In this document: positions 16,372 to 25,676 of the stretch, one piece after another | Position numbering within the stretch: the stretch's first letter is position 1 | Layout of the letters: each line of letters begins with the position of its first letter | Origin: Pseudomonadota bacterium | GTDB lineage: Bacteria; Pseudomonadota; Gammaproteobacteria; Steroidobacterales; Steroidobacteraceae | Length of the DNA stretch: 40,708 bases | NCBI GenBank assembly: GCA_947454465.1 | Contig: CANGJP010000014.1 | Span: 1 to 40,708 of the forward strand | Direction: 5' to 3' | Notes under the pieces: model-generated | Databases searched by the model: none | What the model saw: the letters and a program-made list of their open reading frames with translations, nothing else | Told to the model about the DNA's origin: nothing | Translations under genes and position numbers: made by a program

Positions 16372-18345
16372 ATGCAGATTGATTTGGAAAATGAACAACT
16401 CAACCTCGGTGCGATGCCACGCATACAGCGCGCGCCTTTTCATGCGCGTCATTTGCTGACACTGTCTACTGGCTTTACTTTTGTTGGATTGGTCGCTGCT
16501 CTGGTTGCTTGGAAGCTATCCCCCTCCATATGGCGCACTCTGCTAGGGCATAACGCTGCTGCTCTGCTAGTGATGGCGGCTGGACTAGAATCCGCCTATG
16601 CAGTGACCCGTTGGAGATGCCAGGCCATCTCTGAAAATGCCAAACCTACATGGGCCACTTGGAGACGATCAACTCTGAGCTCCATCCCTACCCTGGATAG
16701 CAGCGACAACGAACCCAAAACCAGACTCACTAAACTTAAACAGCAAATCAAAGTTTGGCTACATTCATTCGATGAACGAACTGTAAAACGTATTAGCAGT
16801 GAATTTATCGAAGCACTTTGGCTCGGTGGGCTATCGACTCTGTCATGGTTTGCGGTACGAACCAGCTGGAATATGAGCTTAAGCGGAGCTGACCTCGGTC
16901 AAACTGGTAGCGTTGCTGGCGGAATGGCTTTGTTGATCGCTTTTGGTTTACTTGTTTTGGAACGGTCTTTCGCCAGCCACCTTACCGCCGAATGGCCAGA
17001 AGCACTGCGATTAGCACAACTGACGCGGGTCAGTATTCTTACACTGTTAGTCACGTCCTTTTCACTTTTCTTTAGTAGCTGGGACAGAGTGTGGCCAGCG
17101 CGCTTGGCCTGTTTCGTTGGCATCCTACCTGCCGCCATTGCGGCAGAACTGATGTTACGAGCCATCGCTTCTACCTTTAGTCGACGCATGACTCATCTGG
17201 AACCTCGACTTCTGGCAGACAGTTTCCTGGCTAGTTTTTTCCATTGGCCTCTACGACCGCTGAACACCTTACAGGACGAATTGAAATCCAGATTTGGTAT
17301 CAACCTCAAACAAAATTGGGCCTTTGCATTTATTCGCCGACGCTTTTTCCCAGTGCTGTCAGTCATGGCCATCGTCGCTTGGTTACTGACCGGGATCAGC
17401 GAGATACGGGTCGATGGCCGAGGCATTTATGAACGGTTTGGTAAACCGGTTGCAGTCATTGGACCTGGCCTGCATGCCGGTCTTCCTTGGCCTTTTTCCA
17501 GAGTCATCGCAGTAGAAAACGGGGTCGTGCACCAATTAGCTACCACCATTTCAGAAGGATCGGGCGCCGCCGAACCTGATAGCACCACGGCTGATGGCGT
17601 TGCACCCGATACGGCCAATCGACTTTGGGATGCATCGCACATCGGAGAAAAAACTCAGGTCATTGCGAGCCTCTCCAATGACAAGCAAAGCTTTCAAGTA
17701 GTGAACATGGACCTACGGTTTGTCTACCGTATCGGTCTGAATGATAATGCCGCCTTGGCTGCCACTTACAACAGCGCCGATGTACCCTCCCTTATTAGAA
17801 GTACCGCGAATAGAGTCGTAGTCAGGGACTTTGCCTCGCGCGATCTAGATAGCCTGCTCGGCGAAGTACGCACTGAATTATCATCAGATATCGGTGCTGC
17901 TGTTCAGCAAGAGTTAGACCGATTAAATAGCGGTGTTGAGATTCTGGCAACCATACTCGGAGCAATCCATCCACCCGCCGGAGCGGCGAACGCCTATCAT
18001 TCGGTGCAAGCAGCACAAATTACAGCCATTGCATCAGTCGCACGTGAACGAGGGAATGCCGCTCAGGTCATTAACGACTCAAAAATGAGCTCTAGCTTGG
18101 CGAACGACAAGGCAACTGCAAACGCACGCGAAAGCAAAGCCAATGCTGAAGTTGCCAATCTTCGTTTCTCTGCTGAACAAAAAGCCTATCGCAGTGCTGG
18201 CAAAGCCTTCTTACTTGAACAGTATTACAGCCAATTGGGTAAAGGCCTGTCCAATGGCTCATTGGTTATTTTAGATCATCGCATCGGCGGCACTGTCAGC
18301 CCGACTATTGATCTTCGAACCTATGCTCTACCCTCGGATATGTAA
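16372..18345 (+). CDS. HflK-like SPFH protein with extra N-terminal multi-helix domain
   Basis: The protein has 657 residues against about 400 for HflK. The first 320 residues hold about six hydrophobic helices in pairs (about 30-75, 145-195, 220-265); a seventh (about 325-345) precedes an SPFH domain starting SEIRVDGRGIYERFG, with GPGLHAGLPWPF as in HflK and an Ala/Glu/Lys-rich coiled-coil (about 540-620). HflK and HflC form a periplasmic cage around FtsH in E. coli. Here the gene sits with two further SPFH genes and a metal ATPase, so a modified role is likely (inference). TGGAG precedes ATG at 16372. The Pro/Gly-rich family tail is missing. Confidence 0.82.
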   Translation: MQIDLENEQLNLGAMPRIQRAPFHARHLLTLSTGFTFVGLVAALVAWKLSPSIWRTLLGHNAAALLVMAAGLESAYAVTRWRCQAISENAKPTWATWRRSTLSSIPTLDSSDNEPKTRLTKLKQQIKVWLHSFDERTVKRISSEFIEALWLGGLSTLSWFAVRTSWNMSLSGADLGQTGSVAGGMALLIAFGLLVLERSFASHLTAEWPEALRLAQLTRVSILTLLVTSFSLFFSSWDRVWPARLACFVGILPAAIAAELMLRAIASTFSRRMTHLEPRLLADSFLASFFHWPLRPLNTLQDELKSRFGINLKQNWAFAFIRRRFFPVLSVMAIVAWLLTGISEIRVDGRGIYERFGKPVAVIGPGLHAGLPWPFSRVIAVENGVVHQLATTISEGSGAAEPDSTTADGVAPDTANRLWDASHIGEKTQVIASLSNDKQSFQVVNMDLRFVYRIGLNDNAALAATYNSADVPSLIRSTANRVVVRDFASRDLDSLLGEVRTELSSDIGAAVQQELDRLNSGVEILATILGAIHPPAGAANAYHSVQAAQITAIASVARERGNAAQVINDSKMSSSLANDKATANARESKANAEVANLRFSAEQKAYRSAGKAFLLEQYYSQLGKGLSNGSLVILDHRIGGTVSPTIDLRTYALPSDM

Positions 18346-18393
18346 ACCTCATTCACACTGAATTAATTGACCTTAATTTTTAAGGAGCAGATT

Positions 18394-19443
18394 TTGACTA
18401 CTGACCATACAGAACACGATCATCGCCACGATACTCACGATCATGATCACCAGCATCAAGATACCGGTCATAGCCATGGACACATTGGTCACCATCATCA
18501 CCATCATCATGGTGACCATGAAGACGTACCCTTTCCTCGTAAGCGCATGATCATTGCCGCCTTATTGGTTACCTTTGCTATCGCAACCGCCAGCTTGGTT
18601 CAGGTACGCTCGGGTGAGGCCACGGTTATTACCCGCTTTGGGAACCCTTCGCGTGTACTACTACAACCGGGTCTGGCTTGGCGACTACCCATACCATTTG
18701 AATCAGCGATCCCCGTCGACCTAAGACTTCGCACCACATCCAGCGGCCTGCAAGATGTCGGTACACGCGATGGCCTACGTATTATTGTGCAAGCCTATGT
18801 TGCGTGGCAGGTTAAGCCCGATGGCGCGAATGTGCAACGTTTCATGCGCGCTGTACAAAACCAACCTGATGAAGCGGCACGACAAATTCGTACTTTTGTC
18901 GGTTCTGCACTTGAAACCACAGCCAGCGCCTATGACCTGTCTAGCCTCGTCAATACAGATGCGTCCAAAGTTTTAATTAAGGATTTTGAAACACGTCTAC
19001 GTGATCAGATCGAAAAACAACTGTTGAGTACGTACGGTGTTCGTGTCGCTCAAGTGGGCATCGAAACCCTGACACTACCAGCAGTCACGTTGGCCGCAAC
19101 TGTCGATCGTATGCGCGCAGAGCGCGAAACCATCGCAGCCGAACGCACTGCAGTGGGCAACCGTCAAGCTGCCGAAATCCGTTCTGCGGCAGAACGCGAT
19201 GGCCGCATCATTCAAGCAGAAGCCACAGTAAAAGCAGCTGAAACTGAGGCGCAATCACGCGTTCAGGCTGCTGCCATTTATGGCAAGGCCTATGCACAGG
19301 CACCACAGCTTTATAACTTATTGCGTTCACTCGATACCCTGAACACCATCATCACCCCAGGAACCAAACTGATACTTCGAACCGACGCGGCACCGTTCCG
19401 TGCTTTAGTTGAAGGCCCACCCAGCTTGGAGAAGAGTAAGTGA
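18394..19443 (+). CDS. HflC-like SPFH protein with His-rich N-terminal tail
   Basis: TTG at 18394 is chosen because AAGGAG lies at 18382-18387, six nt upstream; an upstream in-frame TTG at 18367 has no such site. The product is about 349 residues. Residues 5-42 contain 19 His, including seven in a row at 33-39, then a membrane helix (about 51-69) and an SPFH domain (VRSGEATVITRFG, LLQPGLAWRLPIPFESA) with a C-terminal coiled coil. With N-in topology as in HflC the His tail would be cytoplasmic and could bind Zn, Ni, Co or Cu (inference). It ends at TGATG with the next gene. Confidence 0.85.
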   Translation: MTTDHTEHDHRHDTHDHDHQHQDTGHSHGHIGHHHHHHHGDHEDVPFPRKRMIIAALLVTFAIATASLVQVRSGEATVITRFGNPSRVLLQPGLAWRLPIPFESAIPVDLRLRTTSSGLQDVGTRDGLRIIVQAYVAWQVKPDGANVQRFMRAVQNQPDEAARQIRTFVGSALETTASAYDLSSLVNTDASKVLIKDFETRLRDQIEKQLLSTYGVRVAQVGIETLTLPAVTLAATVDRMRAERETIAAERTAVGNRQAAEIRSAAERDGRIIQAEATVKAAETEAQSRVQAAAIYGKAYAQAPQLYNLLRSLDTLNTIITPGTKLILRTDAAPFRALVEGPPSLEKSK

Positions 19444-20507
19444 TGTCGACTATCGAACCAGAAAAAAAAGGCAGCCCATGGATGCAAGCAGGGCGACTGG
19501 TATTTGTCGCCCTGTATGGCGTCACACTACTAGCGGCATGGCGCTGGAGCGTATCTAACGTTCAGCAAGTCAGTGCTGACAAGCGGGCCGTTGTGCTGCA
19601 CATGGGTTCACTGTCTCGCGTACAGAATGCAGGCTTATTACTCGCTTGGCCCAAGCCCTTTGAAGAAGTAGTCATGCTTCCCTCTGCTGAAAGCATCATT
19701 GAGCGCCGAGTAGAAACCTTATTACGCTCAGCACGCGCCTCACAGGCTGATATTTCTGGTATTGATGATGAAGATCCTACGGGCTCAAGCGCAGATACAT
19801 TTGCCGGGTCCGGTTTTTTACTCACCGGTGATGCGGGAATCGTGCAGCTTGATGTACGGGTCTATTACAAAGTTTCTGATCCGTTGAACTACGTCTTGCA
19901 GGGTGACCATGTACTACCAGCACTTGATCGTATTGTGACTCGTAGCGCGGTTGCTGTTTGTGCTGCACGCGACCTCGATACAATTTTAGTCGCACGACCG
20001 GAACTGATTGGCAACGATACTGATGTTGCTCAACAACGTGAACGTCTTCGCAGTGAACTGGTGCAAAGCATTAATCACTCCTTAGCTGCACTACAGGCTG
20101 AAGGCTTGGGTATTGGTTTGGAAGTCGTCAGAGCTGACGTTCAATCCTCCCTACCTGCAACCACTGTCAATGCATTCAATGCCGTACTCACCGCCAGCCA
20201 ACAAGCTGAAAAAGGTGTTGCCGATGCCCGTACCGGCGCGGCATGGGAACTACAGACGGCCACACAAAATGCGGACCGCACCTTGCAAGTTGCCCAAGCA
20301 CAGGCTTCAGAACGTGTTGCTAAAGCACAAACTGATACAGCCGCCATGCTAAAGCTGGCGGCTTCAATCAAAAATAAAACAGATCCAGACCTCATGACGC
20401 GCATCTACCGGGAACGCATGCCTGCCATCCTATCGAAAGCCGGTGCACTCACCATGGTTAACCCTAAAGATGATGCCCGCCTGATTATTCAAGGAGCAGG
20501 AAAATGA
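19443..20507 (+). CDS. Third SPFH/HflK-like protein
   Basis: The start ATG at 19443 overlaps the previous stop (TGATG). The protein of 354 residues has one membrane helix (about 15-38), an SPFH domain (VSADKRAVVLHMGSLSRVQNAGLLLAWPKPFEEV, here in two parts: the β-strand start and the AWPKPFE segment match HflK), and a helical C-terminal stretch rich in Ala and Gln (about 225-310). An acidic insert (DDEDPTGSSAD, about 102-115) sits within the domain. It completes a trio of SPFH proteins where E. coli has a pair. Its stop overlaps the ATPase start by four bases, so production of the two is likely coupled. Confidence 0.8.
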   Translation: MSTIEPEKKGSPWMQAGRLVFVALYGVTLLAAWRWSVSNVQQVSADKRAVVLHMGSLSRVQNAGLLLAWPKPFEEVVMLPSAESIIERRVETLLRSARASQADISGIDDEDPTGSSADTFAGSGFLLTGDAGIVQLDVRVYYKVSDPLNYVLQGDHVLPALDRIVTRSAVAVCAARDLDTILVARPELIGNDTDVAQQRERLRSELVQSINHSLAALQAEGLGIGLEVVRADVQSSLPATTVNAFNAVLTASQQAEKGVADARTGAAWELQTATQNADRTLQVAQAQASERVAKAQTDTAAMLKLAASIKNKTDPDLMTRIYRERMPAILSKAGALTMVNPKDDARLIIQGAGK

Positions 20508-22429
20508 GCACGGCACAAAGTGAAGTGAATCCCAGCATGCTTTCTAGCGATGAACAGCGTAGTGCGGGTCGCCAATTGACAATTGCCATGGTTGCTTTAG
20601 GGCTGTTTGCTCTGGGTTTACTGTGGTTGTGGTTAGTTCCTACTCAAACCGGTGTGAGTCAATTATTGCTTGGCGCAGCAGCCCTATTGGTTGCGATACC
20701 TGTCGTACGTTCCGGTTGGTACAGCTTGCGCTACCCTGACTTACATGGCATCACCGATCTGTTGATCGCATTAGCAATGATGGGCGCTTGGGCTACGGGT
20801 GACCTCATGACCGCTGTACTACTGCCTGTCATTATGATCTTTGGCCATGTGCTTGAAGAACGTAGTGTAATTGGCTCCCAGGAAGCCATCACCGCATTAG
20901 CTCGATTAACGCGTAGTCGTGCCCGCGTGCTCAATAAAGATGGCAGCATCACAGAAGTAGACAACACCAAACTTCGTGCGGGTGATCGAGTTGAAATCCG
21001 CGCCGGTGATCGCGTTCCTGCTGATGGTCGAGTCATTGAGGGGCAGGCTAGCCTTGATACCGCACCAATTACCGGAGAGTCAGTCCCGCTAGAGGCCACA
21101 GTAGGGATGGAAGTATTTGGTGGTGCCATTAATTTAGATGGATTACTGCGTATTGAAGTGACCCGTATTGGGCATGAATCTACACTCGGCAAGGTCATCA
21201 GCCTTATGCAAAGCGCAGAGCGATCTAAACCACCGATCACTCGTTTACTGGAACGCTTTGCCGGCCAATACCTGGTACTGGTATTGTTGATTGCTGCAGT
21301 GACGTGGTTCATCACCAATAATGCTCAAGCCATGCTTGCGGTATTGGTAGCCGCCTGCCCCTGTGCATTGGCCTTGGCAGCACCTGCAACGGCCATTGCC
21401 GGTATCGCGGTAGCAGCGCGACACGGTATTCTCATTCGAGGCTCCGCGTTCCTTGAAGAACTGGCAGATACGACATCATTGGTTGTAGATAAAACCGGAA
21501 CGTTAACTTTCGGCACATTGCGGCTACAAGAAATCCGTGCTCAATCCAATATTGATAGAGACGTTGTATTAAGACTGGCCTCAAGCCTCGGTGCAGCAAG
21601 CAGCCACCCGATCAGTCGCGCACTGGCCAGCCTGATGAGCAGTGATCAGCACTTGGCACTGACCGAAGTACGTGAACGCCACGGTATGGGTGTCATTGCT
21701 CATACCAAACAGGGTGAAGCCGCACTCGGTCGGCCTGAATTATTCAACTCTATTGGTATCACCGCCCCTGCACCTCCTGCACATGACGGCCCTATCGCCG
21801 GCGTGGCCATTGAAGGCCAATTCCTAGCTTGGCTATTACTTTCAGATACCATCAGACCCGAAGCCTCAATGGCACTCGCAGAGTTGCGTACATTGGGTCT
21901 AAACAGACAAATACTGCTAACCGGTGACCGGCAAAGCGTGGCTGAATCCTTAGCGAAGGAAGTGGGAATCTCCAATATACAAGCACAAGCTTTTCCTGAA
22001 GATAAGCTTCACTGCGTCACGGCCGAATCACAACATGGCTTCCGTCCGATGGTGGTGGGTGATGGCATCAACGATTCACTGGCATTAAAAGCCGGTGTGG
22101 TGGGTGTAGCGATGGGTAAAGGGGGTTCAGATATCGCATTGGCTTCCGCAGACATTGTCCTCATCGGAAGTGATCTACGACGTCTTGGCACTTGCATTCG
22201 CTTAAGCCGTCGCTGCCGACATGTTCTAAACGTCAACGTCATCATTGGATTAGGTTGGACACTGGCCATTGTGGCGGCGGCAGCATTTGGTTTATTAGGC
22301 GCTGCAGGCGCAATGATCGCAGCCATCTTGCATAACTTGAGCACCCTGCTGGTATTGGCCAATGCAGGTCGCCTACTACGATTCCAGGAATCCCTACCTA
22401 AGCTGAAGCCTGCTGGACAAAAGTACTAA
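20504..22429 (+). CDS. P1B-type heavy-metal transporting ATPase
   Basis: The 641-residue protein has the actuator TGES (190-193), the membrane metal motif CPC (285-287), the phosphorylation site D329KTGT, the HP motif of P1B pumps (SSHPIS, about 366-371) and the hinge GDGINDSLALKAG. These mark a soft-metal exporter driven by ATP (Cu, Zn, Cd, Co or Ni). It has no N-terminal CxxC or His-rich metal-binding domain, unlike most CopA/ZntA proteins. The final helix reads HNLSTLLVLANAGRLLRF, which is not the copper signature; divalent metals seem more likely but I cannot assign one. It overlaps the third SPFH gene (ATGA). Confidence 0.9.
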   Translation: MSTAQSEVNPSMLSSDEQRSAGRQLTIAMVALGLFALGLLWLWLVPTQTGVSQLLLGAAALLVAIPVVRSGWYSLRYPDLHGITDLLIALAMMGAWATGDLMTAVLLPVIMIFGHVLEERSVIGSQEAITALARLTRSRARVLNKDGSITEVDNTKLRAGDRVEIRAGDRVPADGRVIEGQASLDTAPITGESVPLEATVGMEVFGGAINLDGLLRIEVTRIGHESTLGKVISLMQSAERSKPPITRLLERFAGQYLVLVLLIAAVTWFITNNAQAMLAVLVAACPCALALAAPATAIAGIAVAARHGILIRGSAFLEELADTTSLVVDKTGTLTFGTLRLQEIRAQSNIDRDVVLRLASSLGAASSHPISRALASLMSSDQHLALTEVRERHGMGVIAHTKQGEAALGRPELFNSIGITAPAPPAHDGPIAGVAIEGQFLAWLLLSDTIRPEASMALAELRTLGLNRQILLTGDRQSVAESLAKEVGISNIQAQAFPEDKLHCVTAESQHGFRPMVVGDGINDSLALKAGVVGVAMGKGGSDIALASADIVLIGSDLRRLGTCIRLSRRCRHVLNVNVIIGLGWTLAIVAAAAFGLLGAAGAMIAAILHNLSTLLVLANAGRLLRFQESLPKLKPAGQKY

Positions 22430-22464
22430 AAAAATGGATACCCATACAACGCCAGCTACTCAAG

Positions 22465-23724
22465 TCAGTAAAGCAAGGTTGATACCACGATGACCCATAA
22501 TGCGGCCATCATCATCATCAAGCCAAACACCACACGAAAACCAAAAGCCTTACCGCCGGTAGCAAAGGCAACGATGGCCTTAGAGAGAGTATTGGCACTG
22601 ATAGCCAGCATAATAGTCAACATTGCTTCACTGCCAGATAACGTACCATTTAAGGCCAGCGTTGCTGCTGATGCAGTAGAAGCATGGGCATCAGCAAACC
22701 CCACTAACGCCACGCCAATGGTAGCCCCCATTGCGCCATAACGATCAGCTAGGAATGCAGAAATAAACATCACTGCTGTCACCAGCAATGCAAAACCAAA
22801 AGAATGTTTCAATTCGAAGGCACGCCCTGGTAACTGATTACTGATCTGGATGTCTTCTGCATCGCGCGCAAGCCAGCCAGCATACATCACTGCGATTAGA
22901 CTTAACGCACTCAAGGCGGGTAACAGGGCACTCGCCAAAGCTGGATTCGCTAAATACAGAATCAAAATAAGCTGTAAGGCCGTGGATACGGAAGACATGG
23001 CTGCACCTGATGCTGCAGCACGCATCCAAGCCGGCGTTTGACGGCTATACACCGCCATTGCAGCAATTGTGGCAGTACTGGAAATAAAGCCTCCGCATAA
23101 TCCAGACAAGGCTAAACCACGGCTGGTCTTGAATGCACGCATTGAGACGTAACCCAGAGCATTGATCAACAGAACCAATACTGTAATCCGCCAGATGACG
23201 CGGGGATTAACCACACCATACGGATCGAGGGCATGATCGGGTAATAAGGGCAACACAATCAGCGCCGCTGCCGCAAGCAGCAGACCGTCCAGCACTTCAC
23301 GATCAGATAACTGTCGTTTGATCAGTTCATGCAACCAACTACGAGAAGCAAGTAAGATGGCAACCATCACACCCAAGGCCGCTGTAGCTTGGGGATATGA
23401 CACAGCCAATACACCCAGTGCATAGGTCACCAGCAAGGCGACTTCTGTGGTCAGGCCAGGGTCATCATTACGAGTACGCCAGTAAGATATGGCAGCTAAT
23501 ACGGTGACAGCTGCACCTAACACTGCCACCATCGTGCTGAGATTGGCAACTGCTGCAATCGCTCCCAATAAGGCAACAAGTACAAAAGTACGCACCCCTG
23601 CCGCACCACGAGCAGGACCGGTACCCTTATTGCGCTCACGCTCAGCACCAATTAGCAACCCCACGCCCAGCGCAACAACAAAAGCGCTATAAACTGCAGA
23701 CCAGATTGGAGGTGTGGCGTTCAT
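22465..23724 (-). CDS. MgtC/SapB-DUF4010 family membrane protein
   Basis: The start ATG at 23724 gives 419 residues; an in-frame TTG at 23781 would add 19 residues with no membrane character. The N-terminal part has the MgtC-type signature (GVGLLIGAERERNKGTG, AAGVRTFVLVALLGA) and the rest is about ten further helices typical of DUF4010 proteins, with GLCGGFISSTATIAAMA as a conserved loop. Function of this family is not settled; membership near metal transporters suggests ion homeostasis. It converges on the P1B ATPase with only 35 nt between stops and no clear hairpin there. Confidence 0.87.
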   Translation of the reverse strand: MNATPPIWSAVYSAFVVALGVGLLIGAERERNKGTGPARGAAGVRTFVLVALLGAIAAVANLSTMVAVLGAAVTVLAAISYWRTRNDDPGLTTEVALLVTYALGVLAVSYPQATAALGVMVAILLASRSWLHELIKRQLSDREVLDGLLLAAAALIVLPLLPDHALDPYGVVNPRVIWRITVLVLLINALGYVSMRAFKTSRGLALSGLCGGFISSTATIAAMAVYSRQTPAWMRAAASGAAMSSVSTALQLILILYLANPALASALLPALSALSLIAVMYAGWLARDAEDIQISNQLPGRAFELKHSFGFALLVTAVMFISAFLADRYGAMGATIGVALVGFADAHASTASAATLALNGTLSGSEAMLTIMLAISANTLSKAIVAFATGGKAFGFRVVFGLMMMMAALWVIVVSTLLY

Positions 23725-23816
23725 GATGACACTTAAAGCATAAACATCTGGTAACCAAATCACCAGACGGGAACACCCCAATTCACCAACAACCGCATCC
23801 TTGCATCAAAATAAAC

Positions 23817-25589
23817 CTAGTGCTTCTTTTTAGGAATATACAAATCAGTCAGCGTTCCCTCAAAAGCCTCGGCGGAAAATCCAACAGTCTCAGCCAACGT
23901 AGGATGGGCATGAATAGTGGCACCGATATCTGCTGCGTCACAGCCCATTTCGATGGCAAGGGCAATCTCGGCGATTAATTCACCAGCATTGGTACCCACA
24001 ACACCACCGCCGATAACACGATGTGTTTGTTTATCGAATATCAGCTTGGTCATACCTTCATCACGCCCAAGCGCAAGTGATCGACCACTTGCCGCCCAAG
24101 GGAAACTCGCTTTTTCGTAATCAATACCTTTGGTTTTTGCTTCTGTTTCAGTCAAGCCCACCCAAGCAATTTCAGGATCGGTATAAGCCACTGCAGGAAT
24201 CACGCGCGCATCAAAGTAACGCTTTTCTCCAAACGCAACTTCTGCAGCCAACTTACCCTCATGCGTGGCCTTATGCGCCAACATAGGCTGACCCACAATG
24301 TCACCAATGGCAAAAATATGCGGCACGTTAGTGCGCTGCTGTTTATCAACAGGAATGAAGCCACGTTCATTCACTACCACACCAGCTGCTTCGGCATTAA
24401 TCTTTTTACCATTTGGCGCGCGCCCTACGGCTAACAAAATCTTATCGTACAACTGCGGTTCGATGGCTTGTTCACCTTCAAAGCTGATACGGATACCTTC
24501 CTTTAGTGCCTCGACCTTGGTCACCTTGGTTTTAACCATGATTTTTTCGTAACGCTTAGCAATGCGTTTTTCAAGTGGCTTAACTAAATCACGATCGCAA
24601 CCTGCAACCAATCCATCCATCAATTCAACGACACTGACTTTGACACCCAGCGCTTCATAAACAGTGGCCATTTCCAGACCAATAATGCCACCACCAACCA
24701 CCAGCATGCGCTTCGGCAAATTAAGCTCTAACGCACCCGTCGAATCAATGATACGAGGATCATCCGGATAACCAGGCAGCCTCACTGGCTCTGAACCCGC
24801 CGCTATGATGCAATGTTTAAAACTCAAACGCCGCTCATCATGATCATTTTTTACAAGCAATTCATGAGCAGATGCAAACTGGCCTAAACCATGAATTACT
24901 TCCACCTTACGTTGCTTAGCAAGACCTGATAATCCACCGGTTAACTTACCGATGACACTGTTTTTCCATTGACGTAACTTATCAATATCAATCACTGGCT
25001 TACCAAAGCTAATGCCATGTTCAGCCATTTCCTGAGCCTCATCGATCACTTTAGCAGCATGCAACAACGCCTTGGATGGAATACAACCGACATTCAAACA
25101 GACACCACCTAGCGTAGGCCAGCGTTCAATCAACGCCACTTTCATGCCAAGATCAGCCGCACGAAATGCAGCGGTGTAACCACCAGGCCCTGCACCTAGC
25201 ACCACCACATCATAATCATACTGGGTGGCATCACTGATAAAACCAGCAGGTTCGGTCGTGGCTTGATTCGGTACAGCATGAGAGAGTGTACTTGCTGTCA
25301 CTGCTACATGCGGTACAGCCTCAACCTTGACTGAAGAGAGTGACGCAGCAGCCTCTGCCACATCGATGCTCAGTACTAATGAACCTTGAGATACTTGCGC
25401 CCCCTTACTGACAGCAAGAGAGTGCACCACACCCGCTACAGAAGTCGGCACGTCAATACTTGCCTTTTCAGTTTCAATGGTAATCAACGGAGTATCTACC
25501 TCGACACGATCACCCACTTTTACCAATACATCGATAACCTCAACATTCTTGAAGTCACCTATGTCCGGAACCAGAATTTGCTGAATCAT
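23817..25589 (-). CDS. lpdA: Dihydrolipoamide dehydrogenase (PDH E3) with N-terminal lipoyl domain
   Basis: The 590-residue enzyme reoxidises dihydrolipoyl groups of the pyruvate dehydrogenase complex with NAD. Residues 1-80 are a lipoyl domain with the Lys in ETEKASIDV; after an Ala/Thr/Pro linker the E3 part begins YDYDVVVLGAGPGGYTAA and has the redox disulfide CLNVGC, the second dinucleotide motif VVGGGIIGLE and the active HAHPTLAE. The added lipoyl domain is known in beta- and gammaproteobacterial PDH operons such as Neisseria. It is third of aceE-aceF-lpdA, 87 nt after aceF. Confidence 0.96.
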   Translation of the reverse strand: MIQQILVPDIGDFKNVEVIDVLVKVGDRVEVDTPLITIETEKASIDVPTSVAGVVHSLAVSKGAQVSQGSLVLSIDVAEAAASLSSVKVEAVPHVAVTASTLSHAVPNQATTEPAGFISDATQYDYDVVVLGAGPGGYTAAFRAADLGMKVALIERWPTLGGVCLNVGCIPSKALLHAAKVIDEAQEMAEHGISFGKPVIDIDKLRQWKNSVIGKLTGGLSGLAKQRKVEVIHGLGQFASAHELLVKNDHDERRLSFKHCIIAAGSEPVRLPGYPDDPRIIDSTGALELNLPKRMLVVGGGIIGLEMATVYEALGVKVSVVELMDGLVAGCDRDLVKPLEKRIAKRYEKIMVKTKVTKVEALKEGIRISFEGEQAIEPQLYDKILLAVGRAPNGKKINAEAAGVVVNERGFIPVDKQQRTNVPHIFAIGDIVGQPMLAHKATHEGKLAAEVAFGEKRYFDARVIPAVAYTDPEIAWVGLTETEAKTKGIDYEKASFPWAASGRSLALGRDEGMTKLIFDKQTHRVIGGGVVGTNAGELIAEIALAIEMGCDAADIGATIHAHPTLAETVGFSAEAFEGTLTDLYIPKKKH

Positions 25590-25676
25590 GTAAGCAACTC
25601 TTCAAAGAATGCACTGATATCGAATAGCTTAGTCATGCGGCGGAATAGTGAGGCAAACACACCGCCCAAACTGTTA

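Noticed and set aside
16372-20507. Standard hflK-hflC FtsH-modulator operon
   Set aside because: There are three genes rather than two, one has an extra membrane domain, no hfq/hflX context exists, and the trio is fused by overlap to a metal ATPase.
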